A stretch of 64,000 bases of DNA from Williamsia sterculiae (lineage in GTDB: Bacteria; Actinomycetota; Actinomycetes; Mycobacteriales; Mycobacteriaceae), in assembly GCF_900156495.1 (NCBI RefSeq), contig NZ_FTNT01000001.1, positions 434,001 to 498,000 of the forward strand, read 5' to 3'. The notes below the pieces were generated by a model. That model was not told the DNA's origin. It saw only the letters and a list, made by a program, of their open reading frames with translations, and made no database searches. This document shows, piece by piece, positions 26,485-34,157 of this stretch (positions within the stretch are counted from its first letter, which is position 1; the number at the start of each line of letters is the position of its first letter). Position numbers and translations under genes: made by a program.

Positions 26485-27792
26485 ATGCGAATCCGAATGG
26501 CCGTCGCCGGAGCCATTGTGTCCGCTCTGATCTCCGGAGTCGGCGTCGCCGCGACCGCACCCGTGAATGCGGCACCCCGTCCGACCTGCGGCACCGGATG
26601 GGTCACGGCGTTCGCAGCCAGACCCACCGACCCGACCCTGGCCGACCCGCGGCTGATACCGACCCTGTCTGGTGGGGAGCAATCCTATCGGCTGGTGGTG
26701 ACCCCGGGAGTCGACGGCACCGAGGTACGAGTGCGCCTCACCAACAGGTTTCGTCCCACGCCTCTGGTGGTCGGCCGAGCAACCCTGGCGCCCAAGGGCA
26801 GCGGTGCCAACCTCGTCGGGAATCCGCGGCAGATCACCTTCGGCGGATCGTCGCGGGTCACCATCCCCGCGGGCCGAGACGTGGTGTCCGACCCGATCGC
26901 GGGGCCCGTACGAGGTGGTGCGCCGCTGGCGGTCAGCCTGTACGTATCCGGACAGGGCATCGCCCCCACCGGCCATTTCAACGCCAACACCACCAGCTAC
27001 TACTCGCTGCCGGGCAGTGGTGACGCGACCCGCGACCGTCAGGGCGGACGATTCGCGTTGACCACCACGGCACTGCCGCTGGTCTCGGCGCTCGACGTGG
27101 TGCCCACCCGTTCCTCGGCAACAGTCGCGACCCTCGGTGACTCGATCACCGACGGGTACGTGGGCGGGACGTATATCCTGGTCCCGGAGAACGGTGCCGT
27201 CACCGACCGCAACGTGCGGTACCCCGATTTCCTGCAACGGAGGCTGACGGCGACGGGGTCCGGCGCTGCGGTGGCCGATGCGGGGATCACCGGCAACCGG
27301 GTCACCCGTCCGGGATTCGTCCCCATGTTCGGACCCGCGGCGATCGCGAGACTCGACTCCGACGTCATCGGTCTGTCCGGTGTCAGCGACGTCATCTTCA
27401 TGGAGGGCATCAACGACCTGGGCATCCCGATCGGGGTCAACTACGAGGACCTGGTTCGCGGTTACACCGACGTCATCAACCGGTTGCATGCCCGGGGGAT
27501 CCGCGTCCACCTGGGAACGCTGTTGCCCGCGTCCGACGCGTTGTTCGACGGGATCACCGCACCGTTGGCCAACTCGGTCCGGATCCGGCTGAACGGCTGG
27601 ATCCGATCGCAGAAACTGTCCGATTCCGTGGTCGACTTCGACAAGGTGGTCCGCGACCCACGCAACCCGAACATCATGAACCCGCGTCTGGTGGGCGTGG
27701 ACAATCTGCACCCCAACCCGGCGGGATACCGGGCGATGGCGCAGGCGGTGAACCTCGGGGCGTTGCGGGCGTCCGGGTGTGGCAGGCCCTGA
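26485..27792 (+). CDS. secreted SGNH/GDSL-family hydrolase
   Basis: A 435-residue exported esterase-like protein. Residues 1-30 form a signal peptide (MRIRM, a hydrophobic stretch, cleavage near NAA-PRP). A ~170-residue beta-rich domain follows, then the SGNH fold: block I GDSITDG with the nucleophile Ser (~residue 221), block II GITGNRV, block III GINDLG, and block V DNLHPNPAGY with the catalytic Asp-x-x-His. This two-part layout resembles secreted lipase/acetylxylan-esterase-like GDSL proteins of actinobacteria; the ester substrate is unknown. ATG 26485 is the only start that gives a signal peptide. It begins the block that separates hemB from hemL. Confidence 0.9.
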   Translation: MRIRMAVAGAIVSALISGVGVAATAPVNAAPRPTCGTGWVTAFAARPTDPTLADPRLIPTLSGGEQSYRLVVTPGVDGTEVRVRLTNRFRPTPLVVGRATLAPKGSGANLVGNPRQITFGGSSRVTIPAGRDVVSDPIAGPVRGGAPLAVSLYVSGQGIAPTGHFNANTTSYYSLPGSGDATRDRQGGRFALTTTALPLVSALDVVPTRSSATVATLGDSITDGYVGGTYILVPENGAVTDRNVRYPDFLQRRLTATGSGAAVADAGITGNRVTRPGFVPMFGPAAIARLDSDVIGLSGVSDVIFMEGINDLGIPIGVNYEDLVRGYTDVINRLHARGIRVHLGTLLPASDALFDGITAPLANSVRIRLNGWIRSQKLSDSVVDFDKVVRDPRNPNIMNPRLVGVDNLHPNPAGYRAMAQAVNLGALRASGCGRP

Positions 27793-27864
27793 TCGAAGTG
27801 GGTCACCCCGAGCAACCACCACCCACACCGGCCGACCCCGCCGACCCGACGCCCTGCTGATCAC

Positions 27865-27870
27865 TATCCT
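27865..27870 (+). promoter_or_regulatory. -10 element TATCCT of the membrane-protein cassette
   Basis: TATCCT lies eight bases before ATG 27879. It is the only promoter-like site ahead of four genes that overlap one another, so the four are probably one transcript. Confidence 0.45.
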
Positions 27871-27878
27871 CGGGAGTC

Positions 27879-28580
27879 ATGTATCAGCCAGGGCCACCCG
27901 TGCCGCTACCGCCGCACGACCGGCCGCAGCAGAACAGGCCCGATCGACCGACCGGGCTCGCGATCGCGTTCGAGCTGTGGGTGGTGGTCGTGGTCGCCCA
28001 GTGGGTCGCGTTCGTGGCGCAGCTACCCGATCTGCGCGCCACCTCACGTGAGGTGGCGCAGCGGGTGAACGACGACACCGCGGCCACGGCCCGCGACGGT
28101 GCCGCTCAGGTGCACATCAGCGACACCGTCCTGCTGGTGGCCATGATCATCGTCGGACTGGTCACCACCGCGGTGGTCCTCGGGGCCGCCTGGCTCGGAC
28201 GATCCGGGTACAACTGGGCGAGGTTGGTCAGCATTTTCTTCGCCGTGTACGTGCTGGTCGACACCGTGTTCCGGTTCTTCTCCGACGCCCGCACCTCGTG
28301 GGCGATGATTCCCATCGTCATCGGCGGGGTGGCGGCCCTCGGTGCCCTCTACACCGCCGCCCTGCGGGATTCCGACGCCTACTGCCGAGCGATGAGCGGG
28401 TACCGCAAGCAGCAGAAGTCCGGATGGGCCCCGTCGTCCCAGTGGCCCCCGTCCCCGAACTGGCCCTCGCAGCAACCGCCGCCCTATCAGCAGCAACCGC
28501 CCCCGTACCAGCAGCAACCGCCCTCGTACCCACCAGGCCGACACGACTCCGACGACCCCGACGACAAGGATCGACGATGA
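27879..28580 (+). CDS. membrane protein with proline/glutamine-rich tail
   Basis: A 233-residue protein with about four membrane helices (~28-45, ~85-105, ~113-130, ~138-155). The region between helices 1 and 2 is a charged loop rich in Thr/Arg/Val. The C-terminal ~50 residues lie after the last helix and carry repeats of PPPYQQQ followed by an acidic-basic end, likely cytosolic and disordered. No enzyme motif is visible. First of four genes joined by four-base overlaps. PPxY-type tails can bind partner proteins, but that is speculation here. Confidence 0.7.
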   Translation: MYQPGPPVPLPPHDRPQQNRPDRPTGLAIAFELWVVVVVAQWVAFVAQLPDLRATSREVAQRVNDDTAATARDGAAQVHISDTVLLVAMIIVGLVTTAVVLGAAWLGRSGYNWARLVSIFFAVYVLVDTVFRFFSDARTSWAMIPIVIGGVAALGALYTAALRDSDAYCRAMSGYRKQQKSGWAPSSQWPPSPNWPSQQPPPYQQQPPPYQQQPPSYPPGRHDSDDPDDKDRR

Positions 28581-28975
28581 CGACCCCAGACAGGCCGGTC
28601 CCGCCCATCGCCAAACGGGCCTATTGGTTCTGGATCGCCGGAGCCGCCCTGCTGATCGTGATGGGCGTGGTGTTCCTGATCTTCAGCATCGCCGTGGTGA
28701 AGGTGTTCGGCGTCATCGTCATCGTGGTCGGCGTCGGCATCATCCAGATGGCCCGCATGGCGTTGGCTCCCGACCCCCGGTGGCGTTCGTCGCTGGCGGT
28801 GCTGACCCTGGCCATCACCCTGGTGTCCACCTTGTTCGCCATGCTCCAACTCGCTTTCGCGATCTTCACCCTGATCGCCGGCCTGCTGACCCTGGTCGGC
28901 TCACTGATCGCCTACCGTCCCGCCGCCGAGGAGTTCTTCACCGGCAAGACCCGTAAGGCAGACGGCGCGGCGTGA
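28577..28975 (+). CDS. small membrane protein of unknown function
   Basis: A 132-residue, almost wholly hydrophobic protein with about four membrane helices (~17-37, ~38-58, ~74-90, ~92-112) and a short basic tail. No catalytic residue pattern is seen. Its ATG overlaps the stop of the preceding gene (ATGA) and its stop overlaps the next GTG (GTGA). The frame is open further upstream, but only this start gives a sensible protein. Confidence 0.7.
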   Translation: MTTPDRPVPPIAKRAYWFWIAGAALLIVMGVVFLIFSIAVVKVFGVIVIVVGVGIIQMARMALAPDPRWRSSLAVLTLAITLVSTLFAMLQLAFAIFTLIAGLLTLVGSLIAYRPAAEEFFTGKTRKADGAA

Positions 28976-29535
28976 GCACCGAGCAGCCGACGACGTCGCG
29001 CACCCTCTACCGCGAGAACGGCGGCAGCTGGTGGGTGGTCGCCATCGGCCCGGCCCTGGTCGCCGCCACACTGATCGTCGAGATCGCCGGACCCGGCCAG
29101 GTGCACTGGCCCGTGCTCTCGATCTTCTTCGTGGTCCTCACCGGATTCTCCGTCGCCCAGGTGTATGCCGCCCGCCGACACGTCAGCATGGAACTGACCG
29201 AGACCACCCTGCGGCAGGGCACCAAGGTGATCCGGCTCGACGACATCGCCGAGATCTATCCGGCCAACCTGGGCACCGAACACGAGAAGTGGGAGAGTGC
29301 ACGCGCGCTGGGTGAGCTCACCGGTGTCCCACGACGCCGCAAGGGGATCGGCGTGCGGCTCGCCGACGGCACGCTGGCACAGGCCTGGGCGCGCGACGTC
29401 GACCGATTCCGTACCGAACTCACCGAGGCCCACCTGGCCGTCGAACTCGGCCTCATCGGCGAGAATCCCGGCGGCGAGAAACCCGACGGCCAGAAACCCA
29501 ACCGTGAGAAACCGTCCCGCGAGGACCCCGAATGA
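28972..29535 (+). CDS. membrane-anchored protein of unknown function, DUF3093-like in layout
   Basis: A 187-residue protein: two adjacent membrane helices (~20-38 and ~45-64) and then a soluble beta-rich domain with LTETTLRQGTKVIRLDDI and GIGVRLADGTLAQAWARD, the look of a bacterial PH-like domain. The last 25 residues repeat GxKPxxxKP-like units (GEKPDGQKPNREKPSRE). DUF3093 proteins have the same two-helix plus PH-like layout, so that is the best guess. The GTG overlaps the gene before, and the stop overlaps the gene after. Confidence 0.65.
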   Translation: MSTEQPTTSRTLYRENGGSWWVVAIGPALVAATLIVEIAGPGQVHWPVLSIFFVVLTGFSVAQVYAARRHVSMELTETTLRQGTKVIRLDDIAEIYPANLGTEHEKWESARALGELTGVPRRRKGIGVRLADGTLAQAWARDVDRFRTELTEAHLAVELGLIGENPGGEKPDGQKPNREKPSREDPE

Positions 29536-29837
29536 CGAGGCGACGCCTCACCATCGCGGTGGCCGTGCTGGTCGCCGCGATGGCCTCGGTGGGGACCGTG
29601 CTGGCCTGGATGGCCGGGGTGAGCACCGCGCACTACCCGGAGGTCAGCGACGGCGACACACGCATCGCGGGTGCGTACACCATCACCACGCACGATGGTT
29701 CGTGGATGGCGTTGGCCACCCTGGCCGCGGTGATCACCGTGGTCGCGGTGTTCATCGCCGCGCAGGCGGTGTGGCCGCGACGACCACTCAGACGGTGGTC
29801 GGATCCGGTCGATTCTCCGGGGTCATCTGCACCGTGA
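29532..29837 (+). CDS. small membrane protein of unknown function
   Basis: A 101-residue protein with two membrane helices (~7-28 and ~60-80) and a short extracytoplasmic segment between them (HYPEVSDGDTRIAGAYTITTHDGS). It is the last gene of the four-gene cassette; its ATG overlaps the previous stop. Its last 50 bases overlap the end of the acyl-CoA dehydrogenase gene on the other strand. No family was recognised. Confidence 0.6.
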   Translation: MTRRRLTIAVAVLVAAMASVGTVLAWMAGVSTAHYPEVSDGDTRIAGAYTITTHDGSWMALATLAAVITVVAVFIAAQAVWPRRPLRRWSDPVDSPGSSAP

Positions 29838-31920
29838 GCAGGCCCTCGGGTACCCCGAAGGCGTCGACCAGGGTGCGCGCGTGCGGACGGAGATCCGCGC
29901 ACAGATCGTTCACCCCGCGTCGGATGGCCTTGGCCCGCTCCACCGAGACGTGCCGGTGCATCAGGAACCAGTCCAGATCCTGTTCGAGCAGGGAGTAGAC
30001 GAACAGGTCGCACACCTTGCCGAGCAGTTCGGACGCGGCCCGCGAGTCGCAGTTGTCGATGGCCTCGACGAACGACTCCAACACCACCCGCTCCACATGC
30101 GCCTGACCGACCTTGAGCAGGTGATCCTGCGCCGAGTTGAACACCTCGAAGGCGTCGGCGTCGGGTTCGGTGGCTCGTCGCAGCCGTTGCGCGCAGGTGC
30201 GCACCAGGTGGTCCTCGCGGTTCCGCAGCAGACGGATCTGCGTACCACGGTTGCTCAGCTCCGACTTCTCGGTGTCCTCGTCGGAGGAGTCCATCAGCGT
30301 CTGCACCACCTGGCGTGCCGCGGACTTCTCCAAGAACACGTCGCGAGCCATGTCGGCGATGAACCGGGCCCATCCGACGGTGCTCAGCCCGCGCACATCC
30401 TGCGCGTAGGCCGACAACAACTCCTTGGCCAGCAACTGGGTGAGCACCGTGTTGTCACCCTCGAAGGTGGTGAACACGTCGATGTCACCGCGCATGATCG
30501 ACAGCTGGTTCGCGGCGAGGTATCCGGCGCCGCCGCAGGCCTCACGACAGGTGTTGATCGTGTGCGACGCGTGCCAGGTGGTCATCGCCTTCAACCCGGC
30601 GACCAACGCCTCCAGCTCGCGCTGCCGTCCGGCCCTGGAGTCGTCGCCGTCGGAGGCGGTGTCCGGGTTCTGTTCCGGACCGCCCTGCACCTCGTGCAAT
30701 TCGTTGGTGACCTCGTTCTGGGCGAAGGCCAGCGCGTACGACGTGGCGATCAGCGGCAGCAACCGGCGCTGATGGGCCAGGTAGTCCATGATCGCGATCT
30801 CGTGATCGGCGTCAGGGGCCTCGAACTGCTTGCGCGACAACCCGTAGCGGGTGGCGATGGCCAGTGCCTTGCGGCCGGCGGCTCCCGCTGTCGCGGCCAC
30901 ACTGGTGCGACCGCGGATCAGGGTGCCCAGCATGGTGAAGAAACGCCGGTTCTCGTTCTCGATCGGCGAGGTGTAGGTGCCGTCGGCGTCGACGTCGGCG
31001 TACTTGTTCAGCAGGTTCTCGCGGGGGATGCGTACCTCGTCGAAGGTGATGCCGCCGTTGTCGACACCCTTCAGTCCGCCCTTGTAACCGTCGTCGTGCG
31101 TGGTGATGCCGGGCAGGTCGGCGCCGCTCTCGTCACGGATCGGTACCACGAAACAGTGCACCCCGCGTCCGGTCGGCTCCTCGTCCGGACCACCGGTGAC
31201 CAACTGCGCGAAGACCGCGGCGATGGTCGCGGTCTGACCGGCACCCCCGATGTACTCCTTGCTGGCGTCGGGGGTCGTCGAGTGCACGACGAACTCCTCC
31301 GTCTGCGGGTCGTAGGTGGCCACTGTCTCCAGCGCCTGCACATTGGACCCGTGACCGATCTCGGTCATCGCGAAGCTGCCGAGCAGGTCGAGGTTGATCA
31401 GGTCCTTGACGTACCGGTCGTGGTGTCGCTGCGTGCCCAGGTTCTCGATCGCCCCACCGAACAACCCCCATTGCACACCGGCCTTCACCATCAACGACAG
31501 GTCGGCGTAACCGAGCATCTCGATACCGGTGATGGCTGCCCCCACGTCGCCGGTGCCACCGTGCTCCGGACGGAAACCTGCGGCGGCGAAATCAAGGTCG
31601 GCCAACCGCTTGAGGTGGTCGAACGTGCGTTCCCGAGTCTGCTCCAACGTCAGGCTGGGGTCGGGCAGCAACTCCGGGTCGTCCATCTTCTCCCGTGCGT
31701 ATTCGCGCAGGTCGTGCCACCGGCCGTCCAAGGTCCGTCGCAGGTTGTCGACCAGTTGCCGGACGTCCGCCGACTCCTGCGTCGGTACCGAGGGTGCTCC
31801 CTCCGGATTGCCCGCGTGCGGGACGTCGGAGTTGTCGACGGTGGTGTCCAGGGTCTCGTCGTCGGGGGACCCGTTCTCCGGGGACGAGGGCTTCGGTGTT
31901 CCGGCAGCGGTGACGGTCAT
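29788..31920 (-). CDS. acyl-CoA dehydrogenase/oxidase-like flavoprotein (FadE)
   Basis: A 710-residue flavoenzyme, longer than ordinary acyl-CoA dehydrogenases (~380-400) and near the size of acyl-CoA oxidases. Residues ~1-55 are a variable acidic leader. The core has FAMTEIGHGSNVQALET (FAD/substrate region), GVDNGGITFDEVRIPRENLL, IRGRTSVAATAGAAGRKALAI and CREACGGAGYLAANQLS followed by DVFTTFEGDNTVLTQLLAKELL, a pattern seen in acyl-CoA oxidases. It should introduce a 2,3-double bond in an acyl-CoA; whether electrons go to ETF or O2 cannot be decided. ATG 31920 gives the family start. Convergent with the membrane cassette, with a 50-base overlap. Confidence 0.87.
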   Translation of the reverse strand: MTVTAAGTPKPSSPENGSPDDETLDTTVDNSDVPHAGNPEGAPSVPTQESADVRQLVDNLRRTLDGRWHDLREYAREKMDDPELLPDPSLTLEQTRERTFDHLKRLADLDFAAAGFRPEHGGTGDVGAAITGIEMLGYADLSLMVKAGVQWGLFGGAIENLGTQRHHDRYVKDLINLDLLGSFAMTEIGHGSNVQALETVATYDPQTEEFVVHSTTPDASKEYIGGAGQTATIAAVFAQLVTGGPDEEPTGRGVHCFVVPIRDESGADLPGITTHDDGYKGGLKGVDNGGITFDEVRIPRENLLNKYADVDADGTYTSPIENENRRFFTMLGTLIRGRTSVAATAGAAGRKALAIATRYGLSRKQFEAPDADHEIAIMDYLAHQRRLLPLIATSYALAFAQNEVTNELHEVQGGPEQNPDTASDGDDSRAGRQRELEALVAGLKAMTTWHASHTINTCREACGGAGYLAANQLSIMRGDIDVFTTFEGDNTVLTQLLAKELLSAYAQDVRGLSTVGWARFIADMARDVFLEKSAARQVVQTLMDSSDEDTEKSELSNRGTQIRLLRNREDHLVRTCAQRLRRATEPDADAFEVFNSAQDHLLKVGQAHVERVVLESFVEAIDNCDSRAASELLGKVCDLFVYSLLEQDLDWFLMHRHVSVERAKAIRRGVNDLCADLRPHARTLVDAFGVPEGLLTVQMTPENRPDPTTV

Positions 31921-32022
31921 GGCCCCACGATACGGACACCACTCCGGCGGTGGGGTCCACTCTGTAGTAAGGCTCACACGGACGGTGCGATGAGTTTCTG
32001 CACCGTCGCGGGTCAATCCTGC

Positions 32023-32586
32023 ATGCGATCCGGCACTGTCACGTTCAGTATCAACGTCACCCTGGATGGTTGCGTCGACCACGAGGAGGGCATCGCGGAC
32101 GACGAGACCCACGCGTTCTTCACCCGACTTCTCGACGACTGCGGCGCCATGCTCTGGGGTCGTGTCACCTACGAGATGATGGAGAGCTACTGGCCGTCAG
32201 TCGCCCGTGGCGAGGTCGACGCGCCGCCGGCACTGGCCGATTGGGCGCGCACGCTGGACGCCAAGCCGAAATACGTCGTGTCGTCCACACGCAGCGACTT
32301 CCCGTGGACCAACAGCCACCACCTCGTCGGCGATCTGCGCACGGCCGTGCGCAGACTCGCGAACACGGTGGCCGGCGGCGTCCTGGTCGGGAGCGGCGCC
32401 CTCGCCACCGAGCTGGACCGCCTGGATCTCATCGACGAGTACATGTTCCTCGTCCATCCCAGGATCACCGGCCACGGCCCGACCCTGTACCAGGGCGGAT
32501 TGCCGAGCACCCGACGCCTCGAGCTGATCTCCGCGGATCCTCTCGCGAACGGCGCGGTCGTGATGCGTTACCGACGGGCGGGCTGA
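32023..32586 (+). CDS. dihydrofolate reductase-like protein (RibD C-terminal domain family)
   Basis: A 187-residue single-domain protein of the RibD_C/DHFR-like family. The first strand SINVTLDGCVD, MLWGRVTYEMMESYWP (~45-60), KYVVSSTRSD, GGVLVGSGALATELDRLDLIDEY (~120-142) and HPRITGHGPTLY are typical of the YyaP/YwjB-type group. These proteins bind NADPH in other bacteria, but physiological substrates are mostly unknown; folate reduction should not be assumed. The frame extends far upstream antisense to the dehydrogenase, but ATG 32023 gives the family length; ATG 31990 would add 11 residues. Confidence 0.85.
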   Translation: MRSGTVTFSINVTLDGCVDHEEGIADDETHAFFTRLLDDCGAMLWGRVTYEMMESYWPSVARGEVDAPPALADWARTLDAKPKYVVSSTRSDFPWTNSHHLVGDLRTAVRRLANTVAGGVLVGSGALATELDRLDLIDEYMFLVHPRITGHGPTLYQGGLPSTRRLELISADPLANGAVVMRYRRAG

Positions 32587-32640
32587 CGAGCACGGTTCGC
32601 GCCACCCTCCCGGCCGAGGCCCACCGGTCCGTGCCGCGAC

Positions 32641-34143
32641 TCAGCTGGTCAGCGCGACGTATTTGGTGGTGAGGAACTCACCGATCCCCTCGAGTCCACC
32701 CTCCCGGCCGAGCCCGGATTGCTTCTCACCGCCGAACGGTGCGGCGACGTCGGAGATCACCCCGCGATTGACGCCCACCAGACCGGTCTGCAACCGATCC
32801 GACACCGACAACGCGCGGTCGAGATCGCGGGTGTAGATGTAGGCGGCCAGCCCGTACTCGGTGTCGTTGGCCGCGGCGATCGCCTCGTCGACGGTGCCGA
32901 AGGTGCTGATCACCGCCACCGGACCGAAGATCTCGCCGCGGGTGATCTCGGCGCCGACCGGGACCTCGTCGAGAACGGTGGGCGGGTAGAACCAGCCGTC
33001 CCCGCCGTGCTGTTCGGCGCGAGCCTGCTCCCCTCCGAGACGGACCCGGGCGCCGTCGGCGACGGCGTCGGTGACCTTCTGCGCCACCGAGTTGCGCTGT
33101 TTCTCACTGATCAGGGGACCCAGGGTGGTGCCGTCGGCGTATCCGGGTCCCACGGTCAGCGCCTGCATCCTCGCGATCAACCCATCGGTGAATTCCTCGG
33201 CCACCGAGTCGTGCACCAGGAACCGGTTGGCCGCGGTGCACGCCTCGCCGCCGTTACGCATCTTGGCCGCGAACGCACCGTCGAGGGCGGCGTCGAGGTC
33301 GGCGTCGTCGAACACGATGAACGGTGCGTTCCCACCGAGTTCCATCGACGTCCGCTGCACATTCGCCGCGGCCTGACCCAGCAGAATCCGACCCACCCCG
33401 GTCGAACCGGTGAAGGTGATCTTGCGAATCCTGGTGTCCTCGATCAGCGGAGTGCAGACCGCCGACGCGTCGGACGTAGGCAGCACGGCGAGCACACCCG
33501 GCGGCAACCCTGCCTCGGCGAAGATCTTGGCCAGCGCCAACATGGTCAGCGGGGTCTCGGCGGCGGGTTTGACGATGATGGTGTTGCCCGCGGCCAGCGC
33601 GGGGCCGATCTTGCGCGTGCCCATGGCCAGCGGGAAGTTCCACGGGGTGATGGCCAGGCAGGGGCCCACCGGCTGGTGGGTGACCAAGATGCGCCCGGTA
33701 CCACCGGGCGACTGGGTGTAGCGGCCGTTGATGCGCACCGCCTCCTCGGAGAACCAGCGCAGGAACTCCGCCCCGTAGGCGATCTCGGACTTGCTGTCCG
33801 GCAGAGCCTTCCCCATCTCCAGGGTCATCAGCAGCGCCAGATCGGCGGCGCGTTCAGTGATCAGGTCGAATGCCGCACGCAGGATCACCGACCGCTCGCG
33901 CGGGCTGGTGGCGGCCCAGTCGTCCGCGGCGGCCACCGACTGTTTCAGCGCCAGCATCGCGTCGTCCGGGCCGGCGTCGGCGACCTGGGTCAGTTCCCGG
34001 CCGGTGGCCGGGTCGTCGACCACGAAGGTCCGCGCCGTGGCCGCCGTACGCGAGGCGTTGTCGATCCAGATACCCGTGGGCACCGCGTCGAGCAGTGCCC
34101 GGTGGCGCTCGACGACATCGTGGTGGACTCCGCTGGTGGTCAC
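32641..34143 (-). CDS. gabD: NAD(P)-dependent succinate-semialdehyde dehydrogenase
   Basis: Oxidises succinic semialdehyde to succinate, the last step of GABA breakdown. 500 residues of the aldehyde dehydrogenase family: PWNFPLAMGTRKIGPALAAGN (~167-187), FTGSTGVG (~244), catalytic Glu268 in MELGGNAPF and the nucleophile Cys302 in NGGEACTAANRF, and PFGGEKQSGLGREGG at the end as in GabD. GTG 34143 has GGAGAG seven bases upstream. It follows the amine oxidase gene by 14 bases and ends the gabT-amine oxidase-gabD operon. It could also oxidise 4-aminobutanal, since no separate enzyme for that step is present. Confidence 0.92.
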   Translation of the reverse strand: MTTSGVHHDVVERHRALLDAVPTGIWIDNASRTAATARTFVVDDPATGRELTQVADAGPDDAMLALKQSVAAADDWAATSPRERSVILRAAFDLITERAADLALLMTLEMGKALPDSKSEIAYGAEFLRWFSEEAVRINGRYTQSPGGTGRILVTHQPVGPCLAITPWNFPLAMGTRKIGPALAAGNTIIVKPAAETPLTMLALAKIFAEAGLPPGVLAVLPTSDASAVCTPLIEDTRIRKITFTGSTGVGRILLGQAAANVQRTSMELGGNAPFIVFDDADLDAALDGAFAAKMRNGGEACTAANRFLVHDSVAEEFTDGLIARMQALTVGPGYADGTTLGPLISEKQRNSVAQKVTDAVADGARVRLGGEQARAEQHGGDGWFYPPTVLDEVPVGAEITRGEIFGPVAVISTFGTVDEAIAAANDTEYGLAAYIYTRDLDRALSVSDRLQTGLVGVNRGVISDVAAPFGGEKQSGLGREGGLEGIGEFLTTKYVALTS

Positions 34144-34157
34144 TCGGGTGCTCTCCT

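Noticed and set aside
29881-32586. A 901-codon plus-strand frame across the acyl-CoA dehydrogenase
   Set aside because: Codons up to 32022 lie antisense to a well-supported flavoenzyme and give Val/Gly/Arg/His-rich text without motifs. Only the last 187 codons (DHFR-like) are real.
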